Assembly (NCBI GenBank): GCA_036307185.1
Contig: JAXJYC010000027.1
Span: forward strand, 20,161 to 84,160
Direction of reading: 5' to 3'
DNA from: SVEL01 sp017381055
GTDB taxonomy: Bacteria > Bacillota > Clostridia > Lachnospirales > Lachnospiraceae
DNA: 64,000 nucleotides
The notes beneath the pieces are model-generated. The model searched no databases and had not been told where the DNA came from. It saw only the letters and a program-made list of their open reading frames with translations. Each line of letters begins with the position of its first letter. Positions within the stretch are counted from its first letter, which is position 1. This document shows positions 34,969 through 43,608 of this stretch, one piece after another. Both the position numbers and the translations under genes were made by a program.

Positions 34969-35838
34969 CTAGTCAACTTTACCATCTCTTGCAAAATAAA
35001 ACAAGTACTGTTGGGCATATCCGCCGTATTTACCAAAACGTTCATCTGCAAACTTTACTATTTTATCTTTAGGTGTGTCCTTCTTAAAATAAAGGTGCTC
35101 CATTATTCGCTTTATCCACACATCAACAGGGAATGCCGATGTATATCCCAAACCAAATAAAAGCACACAATTAGCCACTTTATCTCCAACACCCTTAATC
35201 TGCAAAAGTTTTTCCTTAGCCTCCTCATAAGTCAAACCAGCAAAACTTTCTTCCTCTGACCATTTCTTAAGATATCTTACAGCATCACACAAATATGGAG
35301 CTCTAAATCCTGTCTTTAATTTCCTAAATTCATCCTCCGATATATTAGCTAATACATCAAGACTAGGAAAGCTATAATATTCCTTGCCATTTACAGAGCC
35401 AACTAACTGTCCATATTCCTTAGAAATAGCTGCAACTATCTGTTTTATATGTGGTATCTGCTTATTTTGAGAAATAATAAAAGATAACAATATCTCTGTG
35501 AATTCCTGTCTTAAAATTCTAATCCCAGACTTTTCGTTTATAGCACCTTTAAGCTCATCACACTTGCTCTCAAGTTCTCTTTTTATCTTGCCATAATCCG
35601 TATCCATATCAAAATAACTACGCCATATAGAATTATACTCATCCTCTGACGTATTAAACATGATAACCTTATTATTCTCCTGTTTAATACGAAGCATTCT
35701 TCCAAATGCTACTGTGACATATTCCATATTATCAAGCTTTTCAAAATGAAAGCATTGTCCACATTCAAATATCTGCTGAATATTAAAATCAGAAACATTT
35801 GTTAATACTACATCATTATTAATATGCTCTACCTTCAT
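34969..35838 (-). CDS. 8-oxoguanine DNA glycosylase/AP lyase (OGG1-like, HhH-GPD)
   Basis: A 289-residue base-excision repair enzyme. An N-terminal OGG_N-like beta domain ('FNIQQIFECGQCFHFEKL') precedes the HhH-GPD domain. The hairpin reads 'LQIKGVGDKVANCVLLFGLG', with the catalytic Lys in 'GDKVAN' and the catalytic Asp in 'FPVDVWIKR', as in human OGG1. It removes 8-oxoG opposite C. The start at 35838 is favoured by GGTGAT just upstream; an ATG at 35862 lies inside the end of the HAD gene. It probably forms a unit with that gene. Confidence 0.9.
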   Translation of the reverse strand: MKVEHINNDVVLTNVSDFNIQQIFECGQCFHFEKLDNMEYVTVAFGRMLRIKQENNKVIMFNTSEDEYNSIWRSYFDMDTDYGKIKRELESKCDELKGAINEKSGIRILRQEFTEILLSFIISQNKQIPHIKQIVAAISKEYGQLVGSVNGKEYYSFPSLDVLANISEDEFRKLKTGFRAPYLCDAVRYLKKWSEEESFAGLTYEEAKEKLLQIKGVGDKVANCVLLFGLGYTSAFPVDVWIKRIMEHLYFKKDTPKDKIVKFADERFGKYGGYAQQYLFYFARDGKVD

Positions 35839-35848
35839 AATATCACCA

Positions 35849-36673
35849 TTATATAAGTTCATATTTCTCTAATGCTTTATAAACACCATCATTTTCTACA
35901 GTATCTGTAACATAGGCTGCGATAGCCTTAAGCTGATCATCTGACCTGCCCATAGCCACACCATATTTTACATACTCAAGCATCTCATAATCATTCATGC
36001 TGTCGCCAAATCCGTAGGTATTTTCTTGCCCTATATCTAAGTCATCTAAAATAAGCTTAATTCCCTCTGCCTTTGAAAATCCCTTAGGTATAAGTTCCAA
36101 AAGAAGACCACCATGAATAACTACAAGATAATCTGACTGAAAATATTCTCTTGCAGCTTCAATATCACTATCCTTGCTAATTACCGCACTAATTTTAGCA
36201 GCTTTGATTCCCTTATCTTCTGGAGGTATAGTTTGAAGCTCTCCGCCTACATTATAGTAAAAGTGATCATATATCATCTTATACTCTTTTGTCCAAGTGC
36301 CTTCCGGTTCCAAATAAAATACATCATGTCCCTCAGGAACTGGAACAAATCCATATTCCCTAAGTTTTTTGGCAACCCTCATAGTTTCGTCTTCCTCTAA
36401 CTCCCAACGATAAAGCTCTCTTCCATGGTATTCAACATATGTGCCTGCACCTGCTATTATTCCATCAAATGCCATTTCATTTAACTCATCTAACAACATC
36501 GCTTTAGTTCTTCCTGTACATAAAAATACCAAATGACCATTTTCTTTTAATTTTTTTATTCCCTCTTTGGCAGATTCTGGAATTCCTATCACAGGACTAC
36601 GCAATGTGCCATCAATATCAAAGAAAATAGCTTTTTTATCATTCATATTACATATTTTTTTACTTAATTCCAT
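35849..36673 (-). CDS. HAD-superfamily Cof-type phosphatase
   Basis: A 274-residue HAD hydrolase, class IIB. It has motif I 'FFDIDGTLRSP', motif II 'LCTGRT', and motif IV 'YGFGDSMNDYEM', with a C2B cap between II and III. These enzymes dephosphorylate sugar phosphates or nucleotides such as FMN and PLP; the substrate is unknown. There is no strong ribosome binding site; ATGs at 36673 and 36646 are both possible. It is transcribed divergently from the small acidic protein gene. Confidence 0.85.
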   Translation of the reverse strand: MELSKKICNMNDKKAIFFDIDGTLRSPVIGIPESAKEGIKKLKENGHLVFLCTGRTKAMLLDELNEMAFDGIIAGAGTYVEYHGRELYRWELEEDETMRVAKKLREYGFVPVPEGHDVFYLEPEGTWTKEYKMIYDHFYYNVGGELQTIPPEDKGIKAAKISAVISKDSDIEAAREYFQSDYLVVIHGGLLLELIPKGFSKAEGIKLILDDLDIGQENTYGFGDSMNDYEMLEYVKYGVAMGRSDDQLKAIAAYVTDTVENDGVYKALEKYELI

Positions 36674-36840
36674 ATACTTAAACTGTTTCCTTATATTATT
36701 TAGCTTTTTAAGCTTTTTTATTTTAACAAAAAATATTACTTATTGCACTAATTTTGTGCTTTATTTTTTCCAAAAAAAGTATTACAATGTATAGTAAAGA
36801 AAAAAGGGTGTCGCTCTAAGCGGCAGAATGGAGGTTTTAA

Positions 36841-37080
36841 ATGGCAAGCTTTAAAAAATTTCTTACTTACACAGCACTCACAGCTGCTGCAGTAGCAGGC
36901 GGAATTGCGATATATAAGAAGTTTCAGGGAAACAGCGTAGATTGCGATGATGATTTTGATGATTTCGATGATGACGATTTCGATGATGATTTTGATGATT
37001 TAGATGTAGATTGCAGAAATTACACATCTATCTCAGCTGACAACGCCGCTGAAGAGGCAACAGAAGAAGTTTCTGAATAA
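36841..37080 (+). CDS. Small membrane-anchored protein with Asp-rich tail
   Basis: A 79-residue protein with a hydrophobic N-terminal helix ('TYTALTAAAVAGGIAIYKKF') and a very acidic middle built of D/F repeats such as 'DDDFDDFDDDDFDDDFDDLD', ending in Glu/Ala. The ATG has GGAGG upstream and a good terminator follows, so it is a real single-gene unit. The Asp-rich stretch could bind divalent cations or basic proteins at the membrane. I do not recognise a family. Confidence 0.75.
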   Translation: MASFKKFLTYTALTAAAVAGGIAIYKKFQGNSVDCDDDFDDFDDDDFDDDFDDLDVDCRNYTSISADNAAEEATEEVSE

Positions 37081-37090
37081 TAATTAAATC

Positions 37091-37120
37091 AAAAGGCCGT
37101 TATAAAACGGCCTTTTCTTT
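37091..37120. terminator. Bidirectional terminator between convergent genes
   Basis: An 11-bp perfect stem AAAAGGCCGTT/AACGGCCTTTT (37091-37101 with 37106-37116) with U-runs on both strands. It serves the small acidic gene and the DUF6062-like gene. Confidence 0.9.
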
Positions 37121-37126
37121 TACTCT

Positions 37127-37837
37127 TTATTCTTTTATATCTGAGCTATTAACCTTTTGAAGCATACGTGGCAACGCATCCTTGCTATTCTTCCATGGTT
37201 CATCCTTATAGCGATAATCAAACTTATCTATAAACCAATCAAGGTCTTCTTTTACTCTCTTCATATTATCTAAGAAAAGATTTCTTGTTACCTCAACAAA
37301 TTCTTCTAAATTCTTGCCTGATAACTCTTTAGATGCATATTCGATAAGCATTCCATAATGTTCTATACAAAAGCCCTTAGACTTCTTATATTTCTCCTTA
37401 AAATCATTATCATTCTTCCAAAGATACATAATTGTAATAATATATCTTTCAAAAACATCCTTGATTCTATTGCAAATAAAACAAGAATCACTAATCTGCT
37501 TAACATAAGCCTCTAACTTAGAATTATCAGCTTTCTTTAAAAATCCACCCTTTGCTTCCGGTTTAATCTTCTCTAACTGCTTGATAAGCTCATATGTGTG
37601 TGTCTGATACATAAGTGCCATACCAAGACGGTTACCTCTAGCATACATCTTTGCCACATGGTCCTTGCAAAAGCCTGCCTTATCTGTCATAGCTCTTACA
37701 TCTTCTTCCATGTAAGAAGGTCCCAATGTAAAATCCAGAGCATCGCTCTCTAGTTTTCTATACATCTCGCATACTGGACACTCACAGTCCATATCAAATG
37801 TATCGTTAACCGGTATTGTATATAGTTTTTCTGCCAT
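37127..37837 (-). CDS. Cys-rich protein of unknown function (DUF6062-like)
   Basis: A 236-residue soluble helical protein with Cys pairs: 'DCECPVCEMYRKLE' near residue 20, 'AGFCKDH' near 55, 'CFICNRIK' near 120 and 'GFCIEHYG' near 155. Two C-x2-C ... C-x2-H sets may bind two metal ions. It resembles the DUF6062 family, typical of Clostridia; the function is unknown. The ribosome binding site AAGGAG contains the last codons and stop of the preceding gene (AAG GAG TAA), so translation is tightly coupled to the DUF2225 protein. Confidence 0.75.
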   Translation of the reverse strand: MAEKLYTIPVNDTFDMDCECPVCEMYRKLESDALDFTLGPSYMEEDVRAMTDKAGFCKDHVAKMYARGNRLGMALMYQTHTYELIKQLEKIKPEAKGGFLKKADNSKLEAYVKQISDSCFICNRIKDVFERYIITIMYLWKNDNDFKEKYKKSKGFCIEHYGMLIEYASKELSGKNLEEFVEVTRNLFLDNMKRVKEDLDWFIDKFDYRYKDEPWKNSKDALPRMLQKVNSSDIKE

Positions 37838-37839
37838 AC

Positions 37840-38685
37840 TTACTCCTTCGGTAAAAGCTTACGCATCTCTCTAGCCTTATCCTTAAGTTTAGCTGATGCA
37901 GCTTTCGAAACAATCAAATCTGATAAAAGTTTCATAGACTTAGCGTAATCCTCGCACTGTCTAGCTAACTCTGCTACAAGATAAACACATGTCCACTCAT
38001 CCATACCACATATTGGTGGCATTTCCTTAGCCATAGCTACTACAAATCCCTCATACGCCTTCTTTATATATTCCTTTTCCTTAGCCTTAAGTACTCCTAT
38101 AACCTTTGCGCTATCTGGAGTATCATTTGTAAGACTTTCCATCTGTCCTCTTGTAAGCCATGCAAGTTTAAGACATGTATATGCCTTCTCACTAGCTTTG
38201 CCTTTCTTTACAACAGCATTTGCCAATGCTAACTGATGACGAAGAATTGCTTCATCATAAGAATATATCTCACACTTATCATCTACACCCTTAAAATAAG
38301 GTGAGATATTAGTTTTTACAAACTTAGCTTGACCAGATGTAATATTATTAAAGAATCTACTTAAAGAAGAATAACCGCATTTATTACATACGATACAGTC
38401 ATATTTCAAAGAATCAATTCCTTGATACTTAGGTCTCAAGTCAGTGTCTGCACCAATCATTTTAGCCTTACCGACTCTTACAGCCTTAGCCTTGAACTCA
38501 GCATCACAAACAGGACATCTATATCCTTTGTCAAATAAATAATCCTTTTCTTCTGGCTCAGCTGGTTGTGCAGATGCTTCCTTCTTCTCTAGTTCACTCT
38601 TTTTTTCATCACTCTCGTACAAATCCATACCTGAGAGCATACTCAAACCGACCTTATTAAGATCAGAAAATAAATTATCGCTCAT
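37840..38685 (-). CDS. DUF2225 family zinc-ribbon protein
   Basis: A 281-residue protein with 'YRCPVCDAEFKAKAVRVGK' (C-x2-C) and 'YDCIVCNKCGYSSLSRFF' (C-x2-C-x2-C), the features of DUF2225 (PF09986), followed by a helical TPR-like C-terminus ('CGMDEWTCVYLVAELARQCE'). Its role is unknown; the family is common in Firmicutes. The N-terminus is Glu/Lys-rich and unstructured. GAGAGGG precedes the ATG. It is coupled to the Cys-rich protein downstream, and the two zinc-binding-type proteins probably work together. Confidence 0.85.
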   Translation of the reverse strand: MSDNLFSDLNKVGLSMLSGMDLYESDEKKSELEKKEASAQPAEPEEKDYLFDKGYRCPVCDAEFKAKAVRVGKAKMIGADTDLRPKYQGIDSLKYDCIVCNKCGYSSLSRFFNNITSGQAKFVKTNISPYFKGVDDKCEIYSYDEAILRHQLALANAVVKKGKASEKAYTCLKLAWLTRGQMESLTNDTPDSAKVIGVLKAKEKEYIKKAYEGFVVAMAKEMPPICGMDEWTCVYLVAELARQCEDYAKSMKLLSDLIVSKAASAKLKDKAREMRKLLPKE

Positions 38686-38711
38686 ATGCTACCCTCTCTC
38701 TAATTGTATTC

Positions 38712-40370
38712 TTATAACTTAAATGAGCTCTTAAGGGATACAATTCTGTTAAATACAAGATTATCCTTTGTACTATCCTTACAATCTACGCAGAAGAAGC
38801 CCTGTCTTACAAACTGGAAGCTATCATAAGCATTAGCCTCTGCTAAGCTTGGCTCAACATAACAATCCTTAAGAACTGTAAGGGAATTTGGATTAAGGTT
38901 AAGGCTTCCATCTTCATTAAGCTTACCCTTCTCCTCATCAACAATATTCTCATAGAGTCTCACTTCAGCTTTAATCGCCTCTTTTGCACTTACCCAATGG
39001 ATAGTTCCTTTTACTTTTCTTCCTTCGAAGCCACTACCACTCTTTGTCTCTGGATCATATGTACAATGCACCTCTGTTACATTGCCATTTTCATCCTTAA
39101 CAAAGCTTTCACACTTAACAAAGTATGCATTCATAAGACGAACCTCATTACCTGGGAAAAGTCTGAAATACTTCTTTGGTGGTTCCTCCATAAAGTCATC
39201 TCTCTCAATGTAAAGCTCTCTACTAAATGGAAGCTTTCTAGAACCAAGTTCTGGATTCTCAAGATTATTATCAGCATCAAGGTATTCAACCTCTCCCTCT
39301 GGATAATTATCTATAATAAGCTTAATAGGATCAAGAATCGCCATAGCTCTTGGTCTCTTAAGCTTTAAGTCTTCTCTGATACAATACTCAAGCATTGCAT
39401 AATCAACTGAACTATTAGCCTTAGATACACCACAAAGCTCTACAAACTTCTTAATAGATTCTGGTGTAAATCCTCTTCTTCTAAGAGCACTGATAGATAC
39501 AAGTCTTGGATCATCCCAGCCATCTACAATACCATCTTCAACAAGCTTCTTAATGTATCTCTTACCTGTGATAACATTTGTAAGATAAAGCTTAGCAAAC
39601 TCAATCTGCTTAGGTGGCTGCTCGTATCCTAACTCCTTAACAACCCAATCATAAAGTGGTCTATGATCCTCAAACTCAAGTGTACAGATAGAATGTGTAA
39701 CACCTTCGATAGCATCCTCAATAGGATGAGCAAAATCGTACATTGGATATACGCACCACTTATCACCTGTGTTGTGATGAGTCATTCTAGCTACTCTATA
39801 GATAACTGGATCTCTCATGTTAATATTAGGTGATGACATATCAATCTTTGCACGAAGAACCTTAGAACCATCCTCGTACTTACCAGCTGTCATCTCTTCA
39901 AATAACTTTAAGTTCTCTTCAACACTTCTATCTCTATATGGACTATTCTTACCCGGCTCCGTAAGAGTACCTCTATACTCTCTAATCTCCTCAGCAGAAA
40001 GATCACATACAAAGGCCTTGCCCTTCTTAATGAGCTCTATAGCAGCCTCGTGCATCTTATCAAAGTAATTTGAAGCATAGAAAAGTCTGTCTTCAAAATC
40101 AGCTCCAAGCCACTCTACATCAGCCTTAATAGACTGAACGAACTCTGTCTTCTCCTTTGTAGGATTAGTATCATCAAAACGAAGGTTAAACTTACCACCA
40201 TACTGCTGTGCTAATCCATAATTTAATAATATAGACTTTGCATGTCCAATATGAAGATATCCGTTTGGTTCAGGTGGAAAACGAGTCATAACATGATCAT
40301 AAACACCTTCTGCCAAATCCTTCTCAATAATCTGCTCAATAAAATTTTTTGAAACTACTGTTTCTTCCAT
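38712..40370 (-). CDS. glnS: Glutaminyl-tRNA synthetase
   Basis: A 552-residue class I synthetase. It has 'RFPPEPNGYLHIGHAKSILL' with the HIGH signature, 'TNPTKEKTEFVQSI', 'VSISALRRRGFTPESIKKF' as the KMSKS-region neighbour, and a C-terminal anticodon-binding beta-barrel pair ('GNEVRLMNAYFVKCES', 'YVEPSLAEANAYDSFQFVR'). GlnRS charges tRNA-Gln directly. The ATG at 40370 has AGGAGG nine bases upstream and is preferred to a TTG two codons earlier. In Firmicutes GlnRS is often replaced by GatCAB, so its presence fits the Lachnospiraceae that acquired it. Confidence 0.95.
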   Translation of the reverse strand: MEETVVSKNFIEQIIEKDLAEGVYDHVMTRFPPEPNGYLHIGHAKSILLNYGLAQQYGGKFNLRFDDTNPTKEKTEFVQSIKADVEWLGADFEDRLFYASNYFDKMHEAAIELIKKGKAFVCDLSAEEIREYRGTLTEPGKNSPYRDRSVEENLKLFEEMTAGKYEDGSKVLRAKIDMSSPNINMRDPVIYRVARMTHHNTGDKWCVYPMYDFAHPIEDAIEGVTHSICTLEFEDHRPLYDWVVKELGYEQPPKQIEFAKLYLTNVITGKRYIKKLVEDGIVDGWDDPRLVSISALRRRGFTPESIKKFVELCGVSKANSSVDYAMLEYCIREDLKLKRPRAMAILDPIKLIIDNYPEGEVEYLDADNNLENPELGSRKLPFSRELYIERDDFMEEPPKKYFRLFPGNEVRLMNAYFVKCESFVKDENGNVTEVHCTYDPETKSGSGFEGRKVKGTIHWVSAKEAIKAEVRLYENIVDEEKGKLNEDGSLNLNPNSLTVLKDCYVEPSLAEANAYDSFQFVRQGFFCVDCKDSTKDNLVFNRIVSLKSSFKL

Positions 40371-40412
40371 TTCCAATTGCCTCCTAAATTACATAGCTAC
40401 TATTATTCTACA

Positions 40413-40443
40413 ACACAAAAGCCCCTCTTGTAAAGGGACTTTT
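40413..40443 (-). terminator. Rho-independent terminator of the surface-protein gene
   Basis: A 10-pair stem AAAAGTCCCT/AGGGGCTTTT with one G-U (40417-40426 with 40434-40443), followed on the minus strand by a weak U-run (TTTTGTG). Confidence 0.65.
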
Positions 40444-40453
40444 GACAATATCA

Positions 40454-42307
40454 TTATAGTGTATCTGTACTTTCAGAAACCTTATCATTCCACTTTCTGA
40501 AATTAGCCATAAAGTGATAATAAAACAGAACTACCGAAATACCAAAAAGTGCTATTACCTTCACAAATCTATTCCTAGATTTTGCCCACTTTATCAGCTT
40601 ATCTACAAGCTTCTTCTTTATTTCTTCCGTCATACTTACGTCTATTGGTTTAAAGTAGCATAACAAGTATGTCATTCCACCTATCATCGCCATAGTAGCA
40701 TATATATGAACTACCTTCATATCTCCTGTCTGAGGTGCATTAAATGGTGGCAATTCTTTATCGCTACCTTGTTCATCTTCTTTTTCTTCAATAGGTGGTT
40801 CAACATAAGGTACTTCCTCATAGTCAACATATCTACAAGTTGTACATTCATACTCCATAATGCCTGGAGAAGTCTTCGAAGCTAGCTTTACCATATTGGT
40901 TTCGACCATATTGTGGGCTGCATCATCTTTATGATCTTCACAGTTTTTACATTTATGATAGTGAATGTCATCATCATATAGCCAGCCTATTTCGTAGTCA
41001 TGGTCTTTTTTAGGAATAGATTGTTCTATAAATGCTCCACACTGTTCTTCATAACAATATATTTTTTTAGCACCTTCCTTTGTACATGTAGAATCACTTA
41101 CAATTTCTTCACGACCTGTATAATCATGCTCATGAGTAGCTGATAATTTTTTTAATATCTCATTTTCTTCATATTCACACTCCGTACAATGTCTTTCCTT
41201 TAATCCATCCTCTGAAAAGGTAGCTTCATTTACCACATTCCAATCTGTCATCTCATGATAGTCTTCATCAATACAGTCATCACAGTTTTTACATTTATGA
41301 TAATGAATTACATCACTATATCTATAATCCTCCTCATAATCATGTGGTATCTTTGCAATTTCACTTTCCTCATATTCTCCACACTCATCTAATGTACAAT
41401 ATACTTTTTTCAAGCCAAGTTCATAGCACTTTGGATCTCTAATTATTTCCTCTGTTCCCTCAAATTCATGTACATGACTATCAGATAATTTTGGAATAAT
41501 CTCTTCTTCTTCATAACCACATATATTACAATTTCTTTTCTTTAATCCATCTTCCCTAAACTTCGCTTCGGATACTATTGTCCAATCACTAAACTCGTGG
41601 TCAGCATATCCATCCTTTCGAGTATTATCAGTAATTGGGCAGTCATCTACAAGACATTCATGCCAATGAGCATCTTCGTCATTATTCCAATTTACAGTAT
41701 CCCAATCATGAATATGGCTAACCCACACAGCTTGTACATTATTTACTTCACCCTTTAACAAAATACCTGTGTTAGATTTCCTTTCCTCTACCATTCTTAC
41801 CGGAAAAGTTAGTTCTTCACCATACTGATTAATCCATCCCATAAATATGTGACCATCTTTTTCTGGTTCAGCAACATATTCTTGCTGCAAATAATTCATC
41901 ATATTAGTACCATATATGGTATTCAAGCAAGTTGCTCCATCCCAAAAATTTATTACTGCAACTGTTACCGCCCATTCCATACTGTTATCTAAAGTAAATG
42001 TATTTTGCTTAATACCACTTATATATAGTTCGATTTGGCCTCCTTTTGTCAAGTTATTAACTACTATAGTATTTTCTGACGTTCTTTCAAAATCACGTCT
42101 CTCATTTGTTGTAAGATCTTTTATATAAAACGAATCCACATATGTATCTATCAAATGAGAGGTTGATCCTATAATTATCAAACCAAAACTAACCGTTTCT
42201 GTTTCTGCCTTTGCCTCAAAAGGCATAACAGTAAATATCAATACAATTGTCATCAACATAGCTGTAAAACGTCCACGAAGACAAGCTTTTCCTTTTCGTT
42301 TTATCAT
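40454..42307 (-). CDS. Secreted cell-surface protein with Cys/His-rich repeats and a PQTGD motif
   Basis: A 617-residue protein I cannot assign. A signal peptide ('FTAMLMTIVLIFTVMPFEAKA') is followed by a beta domain, an InlB-type beta-grasp-like segment ('DGHIFMGWINQYGEEL'), and about six related modules of the form HEHxW..C-x2-C (for example 'HYHKCKNCDD', 'RNCNICGYEEEE', 'RHCTECEYEENE'). Near the C-terminus 'FNAPQTGDMKVV' is sortase-like, followed by a helix; a second helix near residue 590 and a basic tail come after, which is not a standard cell-wall signal. The start at 42307 is chosen because of AGGG upstream. It is probably surface-exposed. Confidence 0.7.
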   Translation of the reverse strand: MIKRKGKACLRGRFTAMLMTIVLIFTVMPFEAKAETETVSFGLIIIGSTSHLIDTYVDSFYIKDLTTNERRDFERTSENTIVVNNLTKGGQIELYISGIKQNTFTLDNSMEWAVTVAVINFWDGATCLNTIYGTNMMNYLQQEYVAEPEKDGHIFMGWINQYGEELTFPVRMVEERKSNTGILLKGEVNNVQAVWVSHIHDWDTVNWNNDEDAHWHECLVDDCPITDNTRKDGYADHEFSDWTIVSEAKFREDGLKKRNCNICGYEEEEIIPKLSDSHVHEFEGTEEIIRDPKCYELGLKKVYCTLDECGEYEESEIAKIPHDYEEDYRYSDVIHYHKCKNCDDCIDEDYHEMTDWNVVNEATFSEDGLKERHCTECEYEENEILKKLSATHEHDYTGREEIVSDSTCTKEGAKKIYCYEEQCGAFIEQSIPKKDHDYEIGWLYDDDIHYHKCKNCEDHKDDAAHNMVETNMVKLASKTSPGIMEYECTTCRYVDYEEVPYVEPPIEEKEDEQGSDKELPPFNAPQTGDMKVVHIYATMAMIGGMTYLLCYFKPIDVSMTEEIKKKLVDKLIKWAKSRNRFVKVIALFGISVVLFYYHFMANFRKWNDKVSESTDTL

Positions 42308-42399
42308 AACATCCCTCATCTCTATATTAAAATTTTCACGCATCAATAATTCATATATATTCTATCATATTTCACGCTTATATTCAACGAAAAAGCCTA

Positions 42400-42437
42400 T
42401 AAAAAGAGCAGAGCCTCTTTCATTTTAGACTCTGCTG
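42400..42437 (-). terminator. Rho-independent terminator of the second paralogue
   Basis: Arms AGCAGAG/CTCTGCT (42407-42413 with 42430-42436) are followed on the minus strand by CTTTTTA. Confidence 0.75.
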
Positions 42438-42444
42438 ATAGTCA

Positions 42445-43482
42445 TTAAGAATTATTTACGAACATATTCTCAATCTCTTCTATATTCTGTTTTTCCATTA
42501 TTCTTTCAAGCTCTTCTATATTCTTCTTACACTCCTCTATCTCCAAATATAGAGATCTCTTTCCCTTTTTTCGTGCAATTTTAACCGCAAGCTCATTTGA
42601 AGAATTTATGAATTTTGACCAAATACCTCCCAGCCCAATAAACATAAGAACAAAGCTGAACAACTTTAATATAAATGAAAATATCCACAAAAAAGAGCCT
42701 TTTAATATACTAGTATCACCAATAAAAATCAATACGCCAATAATAAACATAACAATCATTATCTTACATACCTTATCATTTTCAATTTTCTCAGCCTGGA
42801 GCTTTTTTAAATTGTCCTTTTCACATATCCATTCATTTCTAATATTATGTGTCTGCATAGAATATTCGTAGTTATATTCAGTAAATTTACTTGGTTTAAT
42901 TTTAATTTTAGTTGCCGATGTACTACCTTGTATTTCGCGACACACAAGAAAACATACTACAGCGAGTACAACTAATACTATGCCAGTATACAGATTAGCT
43001 CCATCTTTTGGAACCTCTTCCTCAACAATCATTAAATTAGCTATAAGTTTATCACTTTCTATATCCATGCCCTCCGGCATCCCCGTCTCCCATTCTTTAT
43101 TAATTACATCTGCTTCAGCAGACATATCAATTACCCTTCCTTGAAAATATACTTTTCCTTGATTAAGGTTATCCAATTTCTGTTTAGTATCTTGTTCCTT
43201 TACTAATACTTGCATATACGAATTTATATTATCACTAGTATCATGTTCTACCAGTATGGTGTAAACGTCATATGCTCCATTATCACTAACATATATATCT
43301 TTATTTGCATAACCAATTATATAAAATGAAGCGAAATCTCCCTCAAACAAATTATCTAGAGATATATCTTCTAAGGTATCTCCCTCTTTATATAATTTTT
43401 GATTCGAACTCCATTTACCAATAATATTTATACCGTATATTAACATTATAAATGCAACAAAAAATCCTACTTTCTTTATCAT
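42445..43482 (-). CDS. Conserved membrane protein of unknown function (paralogue of 21013-22020)
   Basis: A 345-residue protein with the same plan as the one at 21013-22020: an N-terminal helix, a large external domain (about residues 30-165), a central helix near 170-188, a soluble charged stretch, two close helices near 235-285 and a final coiled segment. The C-terminal part 'KFINSSNELAVKIARKKGKR' then 'SLYLEIEECKKNIEELERIM' closely matches its paralogue. The external domains differ more, as expected of a ligand-facing part. AGGG precedes the ATG. The function is unknown. Confidence 0.75.
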   Translation of the reverse strand: MIKKVGFFVAFIMLIYGINIIGKWSSNQKLYKEGDTLEDISLDNLFEGDFASFYIIGYANKDIYVSDNGAYDVYTILVEHDTSDNINSYMQVLVKEQDTKQKLDNLNQGKVYFQGRVIDMSAEADVINKEWETGMPEGMDIESDKLIANLMIVEEEVPKDGANLYTGIVLVVLAVVCFLVCREIQGSTSATKIKIKPSKFTEYNYEYSMQTHNIRNEWICEKDNLKKLQAEKIENDKVCKIMIVMFIIGVLIFIGDTSILKGSFLWIFSFILKLFSFVLMFIGLGGIWSKFINSSNELAVKIARKKGKRSLYLEIEECKKNIEELERIMEKQNIEEIENMFVNNS

Positions 43483-43568
43483 TCCACTACCCTTTTATCC
43501 TTACTTTCATACACAATACAATGATTTATACTTATAATATCATATAACACATATATCATCAAATCATA

Positions 43569-43604
43569 TTAAAAAGGCACGTAGACTTTTTATCTACGCA
43601 CCTT
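43569..43604 (-). terminator. Rho-independent terminator of dnaJ
   Basis: A 12-pair stem (43574-43585 with 43593-43604) with one G-U pair, followed on the minus strand by U5. It ends the hrcA-grpE-dnaK-dnaJ operon. Confidence 0.85.
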
Positions 43605-43608
43605 AATC

